Positions 4,736 to 5,287 of a DNA stretch of 5,287 bases are shown piece after piece (positions within the stretch are counted from its first letter, which is position 1; every line of letters begins with the position of its first letter). Made by a program: the position numbers and the translations under genes. The stretch is from Gemmataceae bacterium (GTDB taxonomy: Bacteria > Planctomycetota > Planctomycetia > Gemmatales > Gemmataceae), in the NCBI GenBank assembly GCA_026418875.1, contig JAOAAM010000370.1, positions 1 to 5,287 of the forward strand, in the 5' to 3' direction. The notes under the pieces were generated by a model, which worked only from the letters and a program-made list of their open reading frames with translations, made no database searches and had not been told where the DNA came from.

Positions 4736-5287
4736 ATGTCCAGCGAACGGCCTGAGACGCGCGGCGGGATGTCGCGCCGCCAGTTCTTGAAAGGGTCAGG
4801 TGCTGCCGCTGCCGTCACAGCCCTGACGCAAGATGTCACGACTTCTGCCCGCGAAGAGCCACGGCCGGCGGACGCGGTGGCATTCGGCCCCGGACCGGTC
4901 AAGATCGAATTGAACGTGAACGGTGCCAAGATGACCACCAGCGTCGAGCCTCGGGTCACCCTGCTCGATGCGTTGCGGAACTATTTGGACGTCACGGGGT
5001 GCAAGCGGGTGTGCGACCGCGGCTCTTGCGGTGCCTGCACGGTGATGGTGGATGGCAAGACGGTCTACTCCTGCACCATGTTGGCGTTGGAGGCAAGGGG
5101 GAAGGAGATCCGCACGGCGGAGTCGCTGTACCGCGATGGCCAACTGGACGAAGTGCCGGCCGCTTTCGTGGCGGCGGACGCCCAGCAATGCGGATTCTGC
5201 ACGCCCGGCTTTGTCGTGTCGTTGCGGGCTGTTCTGGATAAACATCCGCACCCCACGCCCCAGCAGGTCGAGGAGGGGCTGGCGGGG
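4736..5287 (+). CDS. Tat-exported 2Fe-2S subunit of a xanthine dehydrogenase-family molybdoenzyme (3' partial)
   Basis: The visible 184 residues form the small electron-transfer subunit of a molybdenum hydroxylase (xanthine dehydrogenase / aldehyde oxidoreductase family, as in E. coli PaoA). SRRQFLK (13-19) followed by GSGAAAAVTAL is a perfect twin-arginine signal, so the folded protein with its clusters would be exported; cleavage may fall near Ala38. A plant-ferredoxin-type domain follows (about 55-130), with cluster ligands Cys93, Cys98, Cys101 and Cys113 in the family spacing C-x4-C-x2-C-x11-C. The second, helical 2Fe-2S domain starts with QCGFCTPG, giving Cys152 and Cys155. Its other two ligands, normally in a CRC motif, lie beyond the window: the last residues (EEGLAG) are where family members continue into N-x-CRC. 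About 30-50 residues are missing. In such operons the molybdopterin-binding large subunit, sometimes with a FAD subunit, usually follows. The substrate cannot be told from this subunit. Confidence 0.93.
   Translation, partial: MSSERPETRGGMSRRQFLKGSGAAAAVTALTQDVTTSAREEPRPADAVAFGPGPVKIELNVNGAKMTTSVEPRVTLLDALRNYLDVTGCKRVCDRGSCGACTVMVDGKTVYSCTMLALEARGKEIRTAESLYRDGQLDEVPAAFVAADAQQCGFCTPGFVVSLRAVLDKHPHPTPQQVEEGLAG

Overview
The window looks like chromosomal DNA from a GC-rich planctomycete, most likely in or near the Gemmataceae. That placement is inferred from gene style, not from a marker gene: a minimal Ser/Thr kinase with an HGD catalytic motif, a tiny Cys/Pro-rich lipoprotein, a long Lys/Glu-rich TPR protein, a Tat-exported 2Fe-2S subunit and loosely packed, mostly monocistronic genes. 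Bases 1-26 are not genomic: they are Illumina Nextera/Tn5 adapter left at a contig end, so real sequence starts at 27.

Layout, left to right. A 61-residue protein of unknown function (169-354, +) is followed by a strong 15-bp hairpin with a U-rich tail. Next is an RdgC-like recombination-associated protein (454-1602, +) whose start lies just downstream of that hairpin. A perfect TTGACA box precedes a small lipoprotein (1729-1992, +) carrying two CPPGC repeats. A 175-bp gap between convergent genes (1993-2167) holds overlapping inverted repeats. On the minus strand is a complete soluble Ser/Thr protein kinase (2168-3028, GTG start). Divergent from it is a 425-residue TPR protein with an N-terminal hydrophobic segment (3254-4531, +), closed by a 12-bp perfect terminator hairpin. 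After a tandem 10-mer and a good sigma70-like promoter, the last gene (4736 to the window end, +) encodes a Tat-exported 2Fe-2S subunit of a xanthine dehydrogenase/aldehyde oxidase-type molybdoenzyme. It is cut off at the window edge just before the expected last cluster cysteines.

The genes do not form one operon. Four or five independent transcription units are suggested by the terminators, promoters and strand changes. The only suggestive functional pairing is the divergent kinase/TPR pair, and the iron-sulfur gene probably opens a molybdoenzyme operon continuing to the right. No RNA gene, CRISPR array, transposase or phage gene was seen. I found no clear undescribed multi-gene system. The best leads are the RdgC-like gene with its leader hairpin, the lipoprotein repeat, the inverted repeats at 1998-2093, and the 10-bp-period repeats in front of two candidate promoters.
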